64,000 nt of DNA, from contig OY821521.1 of the NCBI GenBank assembly GCA_963682025.1, positions 195,993,026 to 196,057,025 of the forward strand. Direction: 5' to 3'. Position numbers and translations under genes: made by a program. Source of the DNA: Cordilura impudica. Its lineage: Eukaryota > Arthropoda > Insecta > Diptera > Scathophagidae. Below are positions 30,188 to 41,326 of this stretch, piece after piece. Each line of letters begins with the position of its first letter. Within the stretch, counting starts at the first letter, position 1. The notes under the pieces were generated by a model. That model had not been told where the DNA came from. It saw only the letters and a program-made list of their open reading frames with translations, and did no database searches.

Positions 30188-31354
30188 ATGGCCCGAGGGG
30201 CCAAATCTTCATCAAAGAGAAAACTTGTGAATAAGAAGATGACAAAACTTCCTCTGGGTTTTGTTAACCCGAACATGGCGTCAACTTCAAGCAACAGATT
30301 TAGCCTGCTTGCTGGCCTCAACGATATGGACATAACTCCCGTATCAAATATTAACGATGTTAAGGAACACAAACCTCCACCCATTGTTGTAGAAGCTAAC
30401 GCTTCATTTACAGAAATACAAAAGCTGCTTGGTAAGGATTGCATTTTCAAACGTACTTCAATTGGTACGAAAATTTTTGCTCCTAGTGATAAAATGTACG
30501 AATGCTACAAGCAAATACTTAAAGAGAATATGATGGAATTTCATTCTTATGGCTCCAAAGAAAATAGGTTATATACCACCTTTTTACACGGTTTACCTCG
30601 CATAAGTTCTGAGGAAATCTCCAAGGAGCTAAAAAACTACAACCTATCCCCCTCTTCCGTAACTGAAATAGTCACTAAATTCAGTTCAAACAATATTGCA
30701 GTTTATAAACTTCAATTTGTGCGTAAAAATTTTAATCCAACTGCTTTAAGAAATGTACGAACAATTTCTAATATTATAATTTCTTGGAAAAAATACAAAA
30801 CGAAATCCAAGAACAAACCAACTCAATGCTGGAACTGCTTGATGTATGACCATGGCGGTGAACATTGCCATTGAAGTGCTGCATGTATGATATGTGCAGA
30901 ACAACATCATACAAGTGTGTGTCCGTTTAACACAAATGAAAAAAGGCCAGCTGTTTTTACATGCTTTAATTGTAAAAAACAAGGAAAAGAGAGAACTGAT
31001 CACTCTGCAAACGATATCAACTGTCCGTTACGTTCTCTCTATTTGGAACCTAGAACAAGAGTTACTTCTAAAAGTCCGAATAAAAGCAGACAACTACAAA
31101 ATAACTCATTTCAATTTAATGTGGGAGATTTTCCTAATTTAAGAAACAACAACACAAATTGTAACAGTAACATCAATAATAACAGCAAAGCTACATATGC
31201 TAACCAGCTGAAAACAAACAACGATTTATTTAGCATTGATGAGCTTTTTGATATTTTTACTACAACTGTGGATGATTTGCATAGGTGCACTTCAAAAGTA
31301 CAGCAAATCAAAGTTGTTATGTCAATGGTAAAATACGCCCATGGATTATACTAA
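30188..31354 (+). pseudogene. LINE ORF1 (Gag-like, zinc knuckles) with one in-frame UGA
   Basis: ORF1 binds element RNA and carries it to the nucleus in Jockey-type LINEs (family knowledge). Start ATG 30188 gives MARGAKSSSKRKLVNKKMTK, a basic N-terminus. The middle (about residues 75-200) has the Gag-like FLHGLPRISSEEISKELK segment. Zinc knuckles begin at CWNCLMYDHGGEHCH; a TGA at 30872-30874 then interrupts, and the same frame resumes with SAACMICAEQHHTSVC and CFNCKKQGKERTDHS..C. Three Cys/His knuckles bridge the stop, so a single substitution (for instance CGA to TGA) explains it. The C-terminus is Asn-rich. It ends TAA at 31352, overlapping ORF2 by 14 nt. Confidence 0.8.
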
Positions 31355-33954
31355 TAATTTAAACGAATTCAAAATGCTTCACTTGAATGCTAATGGCATT
31401 TCAAACTTTTCTAAATTAAAACAATTTGAAATACTAATTGAAAGAGAAAATATTAAAATAGCGTCTTTGAATGAAACATTTTTTTCAGAAAATCATAGAC
31501 CCTTTTTTAAAAATTATTATTTATATAGAAGTGACAGAACAGATGCTAGAGGAGGAGGAGTAGCTCTGTTAATTCATAAATCTGTCGCTCATAAAAACCT
31601 CTTTATATCAAACACTTCATCAATCGAAAACATCTCAATTGAAGATATTTTAAATAATAGACCTATTGTTGTATCTTCGTTATATTCACCAAGATATACC
31701 CATAACTTCTGTGCTGATATCTTGAACCTAACACCTTCCACCAAAAAATACATAGTTTTTGGTGACCTAAATGCCAAACATTGCTCTTGGAATTGCCGTT
31801 CAAATAATACTGCAGGAATAGCACTCAACAATCTACAGCAATCAAGCAATTTTTTTATACACTATCCTAATAGTCCAACCCTATTCCCTCATCAACACAA
31901 TCGCGAAGCATCCACAGTCGAAATTATTTTAAGCAATACCGCTTTAAATATAGACGTAAAGACAATGGATTACGAAATACCATCAGACCATCGCCCCATT
32001 ATGTGTACACTTAAAAGATCAGTGGCCTCGCAGGTTGACCTCAACTATTATGATTATAGTGCAACCAACTGGAACATTTATATGAATTTTTTAGAAAATA
32101 AAATCACGTTAAATTCGGATATATACAATACCAAGGTAGTAATTGATCAGGAAATACAAAAATTTATAAATGCAGTCTTCGAAGCAAGGGATGCGTCTAC
32201 ACCTAAAATAACCCAACAAAATAATTACACATTACCAGAAAGTACTGTGAAATATATTGAATTAAGAAGATGCTTTAAAAGAAAAAGCCAACGATCTTCA
32301 AATATAGCCGAGCAAACTTTTTATAATCAATGTACTACGTTTCTAAGTAACATGATTGATAAAAGTATTAATTCGGAACGCAATAAGAAATGGTGTCAAT
32401 TATTATCCAATTTAAAACCAGGTGATAAATCATTTTGGAGAATAAGCAGGAACTTGCGAGGAAAAGGAAAAAATCAAATCTCTCACCTTGAGGTTGGAAA
32501 TACAAGGATAACATCTGATAAGGACAAGGCTGAAGTCCTGGCAAATACATTTGTCAAAGCAAATAACCTCACTTCGAATTACAACCACTCAGCGGATATA
32601 GTAATAAATACAACAGTAAATAATTTTAAGAAGGAAAATCCCAGTTCTGAGTCAGCAATTTATACATCTCTCATTAATAAAACCTTCAAAATCTCCTGGT
32701 TTTGACAATATTCCCAATCTGCTCTTAAAGAAACTACCACTCAAAGCTCTAAAATTACTGGTTATAATATTTAACAGCTGCATCAAACTCAATTATTTCC
32801 CAAACCATTTCAAAAACGCTAAGGTTATAGCTATCAACAAATCTAGGAAGCCAAAAATTAACCCAAATAGCTATAGACCTATTAGTTTATTAAGTAACTT
32901 AGGTTAAATATATGAAAAAATACTACATTATCGTCTTAGTGAATTTGCAACGACCAATTCTATTGTTGCTAAAGAACAATTTGGATTTAAAAAAGGGCAT
33001 AGCACTACTCACCAAATAAACAGAATTAAAAATCAAATAATCAGCAATAAAAACAATAAACGTTCAACGGGTCTAATATTGTTGGATATTGAAAAAGCGT
33101 TTGACACCGTTGGCATAATGGCCTAGTATTTAAACTTCTTGATGCAAATATACCAAAATATTTATGCAAACTTATTTAAGATTTCATTCACGGCATAAGC
33201 TTTAAAGTTGCGATTAATAATGAAACATCATCTCCAAAAACCATCACCACAGGCTTACCTCAAGGATACATCCGATTTCAAAGTTCCGAAGTATATGAAA
33301 CTTGCTTACTACGCAGATGATACTGCGTTAATTTCTTCAAACAGACTTACAAGTGCACTCCTGAAGAAAATGGAAAAGGGACTTGTAAATTGCAGTAAAT
33401 ATTTTCACAAATGGAAAATCAAAATTAATTCAAACAAGACCCAAGCAATTATTTTTCCGTTCAACAAATCTCCCAAAAGACTGCCAACACGTCATCTTCA
33501 TATTGGAAATAATACCATAAATATACTTAATCATGTCAAATATCTCGGAGTTGTCTTGGACAAAAAGCTTACTTTTAAACAACATATTATGGCTACGTGT
33601 CAAAAAGCTATAAGATCATTTAAAGCATTATGGCCACTACTAAATAAAAGGTCATTTCTAAACCCCAAAAACAAAAATCTACTCTTCAAAAGTGTTATAA
33701 GGCCGATATTAACATACGCGTGTCCTATTTGGAGTAACGCTGCCAACTGCCACCTAAAACGCTTACAAATTATACAAAACAAATGTCTTAAAATGATAAA
33801 TAAAAAGCCCTGGAGGTATCCTACACATCTTCTTCATGAAGAAACAGGTTATGAAAAAATTATCGATTTCATAACAAGGATTAATAACAATTACTTTGCC
33901 AAAATTGAAAATTCATCTTACCCACTGATAAGAGAATGTAGAGAAATAACGTAA
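31341..33954 (+). pseudogene. LINE ORF2: AP-endonuclease and reverse transcriptase, damaged
   Basis: ORF2 supplies the nick and reverse transcription for target-primed insertion. ATG 31341 lies inside the end of ORF1. Residues 1-240 are the endonuclease: LHLNANGISNFSKLKQFE, LNETFF, DRTDARGGGVALLI, VFGDLNAKHCSW and SDHRPIMC. The usual TIDxxL Asp appears as TVEIIL. The frame is open for 454 codons to 32705. A frameshift near 32685 moves it to SPGFDNIPN, followed by NSYRPISLLSNL, a stop at 32905, EQFGFKKGHSTT, LILLDIEKAFDTV, a frameshift near 33110 and a stop near 33177, then GLPQG. About 10 residues are deleted before TSDFKVPKYMKLAYYADDTA, in which the YADD catalytic box is intact. YLGVVLDKKLTFKQHI and QNKCLKMINKKPWRYPTHLL complete a Jockey-type C-terminus ending at 33954. 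No RNase H. Confidence 0.85.
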
Positions 33955-34249
33955 AATTAAAAAGAAATCACCAAATTGAAAATTATGTTCTTATAGAGGT
34001 CTATTATTTCTTATAAACCTCCTATAAGCACATAAATATTTTCAGATAGTATTTGAATTTATTAAATCATATAAAGGTTTTTTCCTCCCATTTTCCTTTA
34101 AAAATTATTAAAAAATAATATAAAAACTATTTAATATCTTAAGATCCTATGTATTATTTGTTGCAATATCTATATGTAAAGATAAGATCTCATATGTATA
34201 TCAAAATTTGTTAAAATATGTAAATAAAGGAAGAATATTGAATTGAAAA
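33955..34249 (+). other. LINE 3' UTR and A-rich tail
   Basis: AT-rich 295 bp between the ORF2 stop and AATTGAAAAA. TGTAAATAAAGGAAGAATATTG near the end recurs at 38264-38288 in the second LINE copy, including an AATAAA signal. Confidence 0.65.
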
Positions 34250-34262
34250 AGCTTTTAATTTG

Positions 34263-34578
34263 TTTTAATAAAATACTAGCTGGGTCCGGTCCGCACTGCT
34301 GGTCTAAAGATAATATCTGGCTTTTATATTTCATCTAAGTTTTAATACACAGTGTCGGACAAAAGTAAAAAACGAAATCCACGGCCCACAGACCAAAATT
34401 AAATATCAAACATCACAGTGTCACCCGCCGGCTATCAATTTTGGAAAATTTTGAGTTGTGTCACTTTTGTATTTAAGGTGCGATATATATCGATAGAAAA
34501 CTAGTATGCGGTGTTGTGCTTCGCTACGACTTACCAATACTTATTGATATGTATTTTTTATTGTGCAATTAAAATATA
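34263..34578. other. Unassigned DNA
   Basis: AATACACAGTGTCGGACAAA at 34348 and TTGTGTCACTTTTGTATTT at 34456 have the look of Tc1-type terminal words in opposite directions, but the match is weak. GCGGTGTTGTGCTTCGCTAC near 34508 is unexplained. Confidence 0.3.
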
Positions 34579-34925
34579 CTAGTATAGCCCAGCACTCGAA
34601 ATTCGAGTGTAAATTCTAGGAAATATTATTTTACCATTCAATGTTTGCCTTCCAATGTTTTTTAAACTATATATATAAAAAATTTATGAATATTTAGATG
34701 AGCCTAAAGGTAGGTTAATCAATTTTAGCAATTCACAATTCAACACAAATCATTCGCATTAACAGGGCGTAACGAATTATTATAAATATTTTATTTTATA
34801 TAAATTAATATATATTTAGGACAGATTAAACATAAATTTTATCATTCTCAGCTTCTCCTTCATATGAACTATAACTATGCCAATTGTTACACTTCTCCAT
34901 GCACGCATATTGCTTAAAAAGGGCA
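34579..34925 (-). mobile_element. Non-autonomous Helitron, long subfamily, 5' truncated
   Basis: 3' end at 34579 (CTAG, then TATAGCCCAGCACTCG and a perfect CTCGAAATTCGAG hairpin). ATTCTAGGAAATATTATTTT and TTCTCCTTCATATGAACTAT match the copies at 2028-2699 and 53251-53732. It breaks off at TTGCTTAAAAAGG, short of the 5' TC. Confidence 0.7.
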
Positions 34926-35084
34926 CTAAAAATGTACCTTCACTTATTAACATATAGATTATTTTATTTATATTATATTTTTTTATTTCAATACTTGCTG
35001 ATATACAATATTTTTTGTTTTTCATTCGGTGCAAAAATTATCTTATATTTTTACATATTGACCTTGGATTTGGAATATTATTTG
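34926..35084. other. Unassigned AT-rich DNA
   Basis: No gene; a poly-T rich run separates the Helitron from the 16-bp repeat. Confidence 0.3.
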
Positions 35085-35262
35085 CCAATTTTTTATTTTA
35101 GCGATTTTGGATTTTGACGATTTATGATTTGGCCGCTTTTTGATTTTGAATATTTATATTTTTGGGAATTTTTGTTTTTCGCGATTTTCGTTTTTGGCGA
35201 TTTTTAGTTTTTGGCGATTTTTGGTTTTAGCGATTTTTGGTTTTAGCGATTTTTGATTTTTT
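35085..35262. repeat. 16-bp-monomer repeat, inverted relative to 20167-21588
   Basis: Units such as TTTTTGGCGATTTTTAG, TTTTCGCGATTTTCG and TTTTAGCGATTTTTGG are the reverse complements of the CGCCAAAAATC and CGCGAAAATC monomers in the 20-kb array. About ten diverged units. Confidence 0.75.
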
Positions 35263-35329
35263 TTATTCCGCCCATATTTTCCACGACTATTCACATTCGT
35301 AATTAAAATACTTCATTTTTTTTTGTATA

Positions 35330-36110
35330 GGAGTTGCCACGCTCACTAATCCCAAACAACCCATTTCTTATCTGATTACTCACATTAATATCTGATCGAC
35401 TCGTACAAAGTGTCAAGACTTGCCCTTCTACAGTACTTCAATTATATGATACTCAGTTTTTACTTTGTATAGGCGGTGCCACTTCTACGCTCCTATCATT
35501 CCCTTTTTTTGTCGACTAATCACTCCAGTTGTATAATACTATATATTTACTTTGCAATGGGCGGTGCCACGCCCACTGCTCCGATAACGCTCATTTCTTG
35601 ATCGACTAATCACGATGAATAACTTATGGGCTCACGCAAAGTCATAAGTTTCTCACTATTACAGTACGATGATATTGAATATATTCTAGTATGGTGGCAC
35701 GCCCATTGATCTGATCCCGCCCATTTTTCGTCCAATTTCTCACATTAATAATGGAAGACCTCAGACAAATTTGCAAAGCTGTCTCTATTATAGTACTCGA
35801 GTTGTATGATATTGAATAATTTTCTATTGGAGGTTTCACGCCTACTTATCTGATCTCGCCCAGTTTCAACATGGCTACTGATATTAATAATAGGTGGCCT
35901 AGCACAAATTTACAAAGCTCTCCCTATCGTAGTACTCAATATATATGAGACTAAAAATTCACTTTGTATGAAAGGTGCCACGCCCATTAAAAATATCAAA
36001 AAAAGTTATAGCCCATAGTTCCTTCCAGATACACAGTAAGGCTCTGTAAATATTTCCGGAAGATTATTCCGAGGATTTAGCCTCCTATAAGCTACAAACA
36101 AACATAATTA
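35330..36110. repeat. Diverged ~130-bp tandem repeat with GGTGCCACGCCCA box
   Basis: The box GGTGCCACGCCCA (or a close variant) appears near 35335, 35471, 35566, 35693, 35830 and 35970, spaced roughly 95-140 bp. Between boxes, units share CATTTCTTGATCGACTAAT-like, AATTTGCAAAGCT-like and TAGTACTCGA-like words. The right end (GTTCCTTCCAGATACACAGT, TTTGTTTGT in reverse) matches 17300-17640. Non-coding; an old non-autonomous element or satellite. Confidence 0.6.
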
Positions 36111-37024
36111 TGTACTTTCGCTTTTATATTTATTATACCCTGCTTTAACCGTATGTTCATTGAGACGTTTCAGAAAAATTCTTTTTATTTTTGCAATTTT
36201 TAAAGTGCATCTTTAAGAAATTTTTCATATTTTTTAAAGGTTGGTTTGGTATCGCAGAATTCGATTTCATCTATATTTTCTCTGTTACTTTATTTGCAGA
36301 AAACCGAATAAATTACTTCTAACGAGTGTCAGCCTACTAGAACAAGATTATCCATGGTAAATAATGTTAGTTTGAATGACACTTCAATGACCTTTTTTTC
36401 TTTATACATTAATGGTTAGTATGGTTAGAATCTGGCAATTTAGGACGTGAAATGCCTTAAATTAAATTCTTATAATTTGTTTAAAAAATAAACTTTAATA
36501 GCTTAACAAGAGAGCAACGACAGTACACCGTTATTGTTTGACTACTTTAATTTTTTGAGTTCATGACTAGATATATTGCAAAAATCCCATATGTTACATT
36601 AGTTTGATATAAAATATAAAAAAAATAATAAAATATAAAAATCATGAACAACTTATTCATATTTATTTTACTTTCCAGGCCTCCATATCTCTGGAGCATT
36701 ATGAATATTATGCTATAAAAGGCCAATTTTAAATATTGGCACAGAAGTACACACAAGTATGTATGTATGGTTGTACCTCCGGTACAAATAACTACATACA
36801 TACTTACGAACATACTACACATTTGTATAAATGAGTTGGAAATTAATTTAATTGAGCTTAAAAATCCAGTAAACAATTATAATTTATACACCTTTACACC
36901 CAAAAGCATTTTATAACGTTTACCGGATGGACTCTACTCTAACAAACCTACTTACATACAAATATTTATATTTATACTGAGTGCTCTTTCAACGCTCGTT
37001 TTGCAGTTCACAATGAATTCCGTG
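36111..37024. other. No gene seen
   Basis: AT-rich DNA. The 109-codon minus frame at 36547-36876 is hydrophobic and Phe/Ile/Tyr-rich, as expected from AT-rich chance translation. I see no seven-helix receptor motif. Confidence 0.4.
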
Positions 37025-37290
37025 ATTCTTCTTAAAAGCTTAAATTTTCTTCAAAAATTTTCTAAAAAGTACTTTTTCTTAAAAAAATTAATTTCTATTT
37101 AAAAATTAACTTTTCTTAAAAAATTACCTTTTTCTGAAAAAAAAAACACTTGTGTTAAAAAATACCTTTTCTAAAAAACTACATTTTCTTAAAGAAGTAT
37201 ATTTTCTTCAAAAATTACATTTTTTAAAAAAAATTCTTTTTCTGAAAAGAGTACCATTTCTGAAAAAGTAAATTTTCTTAATACATAAAT
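37025..37290. repeat. 18-bp minisatellite, block 1
   Basis: Diverged units of AAAAAAGTACCTTTTCTT (for example ATTACCTTTTTCTGAAAAA). Continues at 38664-39035 and 41327-42119 in the same orientation; insertions split it. Confidence 0.7.
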
Positions 37291-38303
37291 ATATTTTCTT
37301 AGTATCCATCAATAACGAGACTTCATCGCCAAAAACAATTTTAACTGGGCTACCACAAAGTTCAGTCCTTTCGCCCTTACTTTATACTATTTATACATCT
37401 GATTTGTCCGTTCTTCCTTCTTTGAAAATAGCGTATTATGCAGACGATACGGCATTAATCTCATCCAGTATACTTACCAGTGCTCCATTCAAGAATATGG
37501 AAAGAGGACTCCTAGCATGCAACAAATATTTCTGCAAATGAAAAAAAAAATTAATCCTAACAAAACACAAGCAATTATCTTTCCATTCAACAAATGTCCA
37601 AAACGGAACCCTAGGTTGCAATTATTCTTTGGAACCGACTTAATTGATACAAAAAATGAATCAAAATATCTCGGCGTTATTATGGATTAAAAAACTTACT
37701 TTCCAACGTGTCAAAAATCAAAAAAATCCTTCAAATCTTTATGGCCACTTCTTAAAAAAACGCTCGCATTTAAGCCTGAAAAATAAAAATTTACTATATA
37801 CAAATGTTATTAGACCTATATTAACATATGCATGTTCAATCTGGTACACAGCAGCAAAATCTCACATGAAGAAACTGCAAATCATTCAGAACAAATGACT
37901 TAAAATCATACACAATGTACACTGGAGAACTCTAACATCAAGCCTACATGGAGACACAGGATACGATGATATTATTCCACTGATAAGAGAATGCGGAGAA
38001 TTCAGACCAGTCAACAAGTAACTCATCAAATAGGAAATGATTTGTTTATAATGGATTCTTATAACAAATAATTCTTTTATAAACATATGAAAATTTCCCT
38101 CAAATATTTCTTTCTCTCTTTTCCTCATACAAAGGTTTATCACCCTACTTTACCTTTAAAAACTCCAAAATAAAGTATGTAATTAATATCATATGATACT
38201 TTTTATTAATTGTTGTAATATCTAATAGATAATATCTCAAAATGTAATATCATGAAATAAAACTGTAAATAAAGGATGAATAAAAAATCTAAAAAAAATG
38301 TAA
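37291..38303 (+). pseudogene. 5'-truncated Jockey LINE fragment, RT to 3' end
   Basis: Begins inside ORF2 at SINNETSSPKTILTGLPQ and keeps the segment SSVLSPLLYTIYTSDL that is deleted from the 29-34 kb copy, then AYYADDTALISS (YADD intact), KTQAIIFPFNK, an ESKYLGVIMD-like stretch, VIRPILTYACSIW and KLQIIQNK. Stops and frameshifts interrupt it in several places. The tail AATAAAGGATGAATAAAAA resembles that of the larger copy. It is similar to, but clearly diverged from, the 29-34 kb element. The host tract is the 18-bp minisatellite. Confidence 0.8.
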
Positions 38304-38663
38304 TCTATAATATTAATAGGCTAGGCGATTTCTTGTGACTGATGTTTTGTTCTACCGTTTTAACCCGATTTTAACCAAACGTATATTATTTGAAAGGTAT
38401 TCCTTTTTAGCCGTTTTGCAGATTTACAGATTTTTAAATTTTTTCTTTTATTTTGAGTCAATTGCATTTAAAGTTGCTACTAACACATACATAAAATTAT
38501 ACATATGCTATGTGTGTTTTATTAAATTTATTAATGTGTTCGTTAATGAGTTTGTTTTCACAATAATAATAAACTACAATAGTGTTAGTTTTTGAATTGG
38601 CCAAGTTTAAAATAAAGTTGCCTAGAAATTGCACTCGAATTTCGAATTTCGAATTTCAGCTAG
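38304..38663 (+). mobile_element. Non-autonomous Helitron with triplicated hairpin motif
   Basis: Starts TCTATAATATTAATAGGCTA after an A at the end of the LINE tail. The 3' end reads CACTCGAATTTCGAATTTCG then AATTTCAGCTAG before a T, so the TCGAATT palindrome is repeated three times and the usual GGCTGGAATCTG spacer is reduced. 360 bp. Confidence 0.8.
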
Positions 38664-39035
38664 TCATAAAAAATACCTTTAAAAAAATACCTTTTCTAAA
38701 AAAATTACCTTTTCTTACTACAGTACCTTTTTTTGAAAAAGTACCTTAAATTCATAAAAGTAACTTTTTTAAAATATTAAATTTTCTTAAAAACTTACAT
38801 TTTCAAAAAAAAAGTATCTTCCTTTCAAAAAGTATATTTTACTAAAAAAAATAATTTTCATAATAAGTATATTTTCTTAGAAAATAAGCATATCTTAAAA
38901 AGTGCCTTTACATAACAAATACCTTTTCTAAAAAGTATCTTTTCTAAAAAAAAGTACTATTTCTGAAATAAGTACCTTTTCTAAAAAGGATTACCTGTTC
39001 ACAAAACAGTACCTTTTCTTAAAAAAGTACTTGTA
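38664..39035. repeat. 18-bp minisatellite, block 2
   Basis: Units such as AAAAAATACCTTTTCTAAAA and AAAAGTATATTTTACT, same orientation as block 1. Bounded on the right by the start of the heptamer element (AACAAGTAAGAGTG). Confidence 0.75.
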
Positions 39036-39621
39036 ATGAAACAAGTAAGAGTGTTAAATTCGGCTGTGCCGAATTTTTTGGTACCCCCCACCTGAGTCTT
39101 AAACTCTATATTACACCCAATGTTGAGTACGACTACACTTTAAAACTTTTGCCGATTCTGAAACATTAATTCCGAATAACAAAATTCAAATGATTATTGG
39201 CTAAAAATTATTATTATTAAAAGTAAGCTAATTTTAAAATATTTTTATCTGAATTATTTTTTATTTTTATCTGCATTACATTCAATACAAAAAAAAATAC
39301 ATAATAATAACAGGTAAGAAACTCAATATAGAAATTTAAACTTGTCATATTTATTTATTTCATTTTCCATTTTTCATTTTCCGTTTTTCATTTTTCAATT
39401 TTCTTTTTCCATTTTCCATTTTTCATTTTCCATTTTTCATTTTTCATTTTTCAATTTCTATTTTCCATTTTCCATTTTTTAATTTTTCAATTTTCATTTT
39501 CCATTTTTCGATTTTCATTTCCGATTTTCCATTTTGCATTTTCCATTTTTCAATTTTCATTTTCATTTTCCATTTTTAATTTTTCAATTTTCATTTTTCA
39601 TTTTCCATTTTCCATTCTTCA

Positions 39622-39652
<31 letters not shown>

Positions 39653-40899
39653 TCCATTCTTCAATTTTCATTTTCCATTTTTCATTTTTCATTTTTCAAA
39701 TTTAATTTTTCAATTTTCCATTTTCCATTTCTCATTTTTCAATTTTCATTTTCCATTTTTCATTTTTCAATTTTTAATTTTCATTTTCCATTTTTCATTT
39801 TTAATTTTTCAATTTTCCATTTTTAATTTTTCAATTTTCATTTTCCATTTTGCATTTGCCATATTCCATTTTTTAATTTAATTTTCCATTGTCCATTTTT
39901 CATTTTTCATTTTCCATTTAATATTTTACATTATTCATTTTTCAATTTTTATTTTCCATTTTTGAATTTTCATTTTCCATTTTTCATTTTTCATTTTCAA
40001 TTTTTCATTTTCCATTTTTCAGTTTTAATTTTTCCATTTTTAATTTTTCAATGTTCATTTTCCATTTTGCATTTGCCATTTTCCATTTTTTATTTTCATT
40101 TTCCATTGTCCATTTTTCAATTTTCATTTTCCATTTAACATTATACATTTTTCATTTTTCAATTTTTATTTTCCATTTTCCATTTTTCATTTTTCAATTT
40201 TCATTTCCCCTTTTTTTCAATTTCCATTTTCCATTTTCCATTATCCATTTTTCAATTTTCATTTTCCATTTCCCATTTTCCATTTTCCATCTATCCATTT
40301 TGCGTTTTCCATTTTCCATTTTCCATTTCTCATTTTTCATTTTTCAATTTTCATTTTCAGTTTCCATTTTCCATTTTTCATTTTTCAAATTTTCATTTTC
40401 CATTTTTAATTTTTCAATTTTCATTTCCCATTTGCCATTTTCCATTTTCCATTTTGCGTTTTCCATTTTCCAATTTTTATTTTTCAATTTTCATTTTTTA
40501 ATTTTTCAATTTTCATTTTCCATTTTCATTTTCCATTTTCATTTTCCATTTTCCATTTTTCAATTTTTATTTTTCATTTTCCATTTTGCATTTTTAATTT
40601 TTCAATTTTCTTTTTCCATTTTCCATTCCATTCATTTTGAAATTTCCATTTTCCACTTTCCACTTTCCATTTTTCATTTTTAAATTTTCATTTTTTATTT
40701 TCCATTTTTCATTCTCCATTTTTCATTTTCTATTTTCCATTTTACATTTTTCATTTTCCATTTTTCGTTTTTCATTTTCCCCTTTTTATTTTTCATATTT
40801 CATTTTCCATTATTCATTTTGCAATTTTCATTTTCCATTTTTCATTTTCCACTTTCCATTTTTCATATTTCAGTTTTTGTTTTCCATTTTCCACTTTCC

Positions 40900-40931
<32 letters not shown>

Positions 40932-40955
40932 TTCAATTTTCTTTTTTCATTTTCC

Positions 40956-40987
<32 letters not shown>

Positions 40988-41103
40988 CCCATTCTCCCTT
41001 TTTCATTTTCCATTTTTCATTCTTCATTTTTCATTTTCTATTTTCCATTTTTAATTTTCCATTTTTCATTTTCCATTTTTTCATTTTCCTTTTTTCATTT
41101 TCC

Positions 41104-41135
<32 letters not shown>

Positions 41136-41326
41136 TTCATTTTTGATTTTACATTTTCCATTTTCTGTTTTTCATTTTCCATTTTCCATTTTCCATTCTC
41201 CATTTTCCAGTTTTCATTTTCCATTTTTCGTTTTCATTTTATCTTTCATATTGGCGATTTTTTATTATTATAACGGAATTACAAACCCATATATACCCCC
41301 CTGCCACTGACGTGTGGAGGGTATAA
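39036..41326. mobile_element. Repeat element containing a ~1.9-kb (CATTTTY)n heptamer array
   Basis: Left part: AACAAGTAAGAGTGTTAAAT, TTCGGCTGTGCCGAA (a hairpin), TTGGTACCCCCCACCTG, a fly-type repeat beginning. The core 39355-41245 is built of 7-bp units CATTTTC, CATTTTT and CAATTTT. The right end is ATATATACCCCCCTGCCACT then GGAGGGTATAAA. FHFPFFIFHF-type frames across it are repeat translations. The heptamers differ by single bases from those at 13.5-16.5 kb. Confidence 0.75.

Larger units (their letters stand above)
29246..34262 (+). mobile_element. Jockey-clade LINE, near full length with candidate target duplication
   Basis: The 3' end is an A-rich tail (TATTGAATTGAAAAA) ending at 34249. 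The next 13 bases, AGCTTTTAATTTG, also occur at 29246-29258. If this is the target duplication, the element spans about 29259-34249, roughly 5 kb, the usual size for Jockey elements. It encodes ORF1 (30188-31354) and a damaged ORF2 (31341-33954). The proposed 5' region of about 930 bp contains an unexpected zeste-like exon (29759-29955). The alternative is that the LINE begins near 30140 and the duplicated 13-mer is coincidence. A related 5'-truncated copy lies at 37291-38303. Confidence 0.6.

Noticed and set aside
34348..34475. Tc1 element ends
   Set aside because: Inverted words match only in part and there is no transposase between them.
36547..36876. 109-residue hydrophobic frame as possible chemoreceptor
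   Set aside because: Composition fits AT-rich random sequence; no receptor motif or exon signals.
39534..41310. Several 115-210-residue FHFPFF frames
   Set aside because: All follow the (CATTTTY)n heptamer and overlap each other in different frames.
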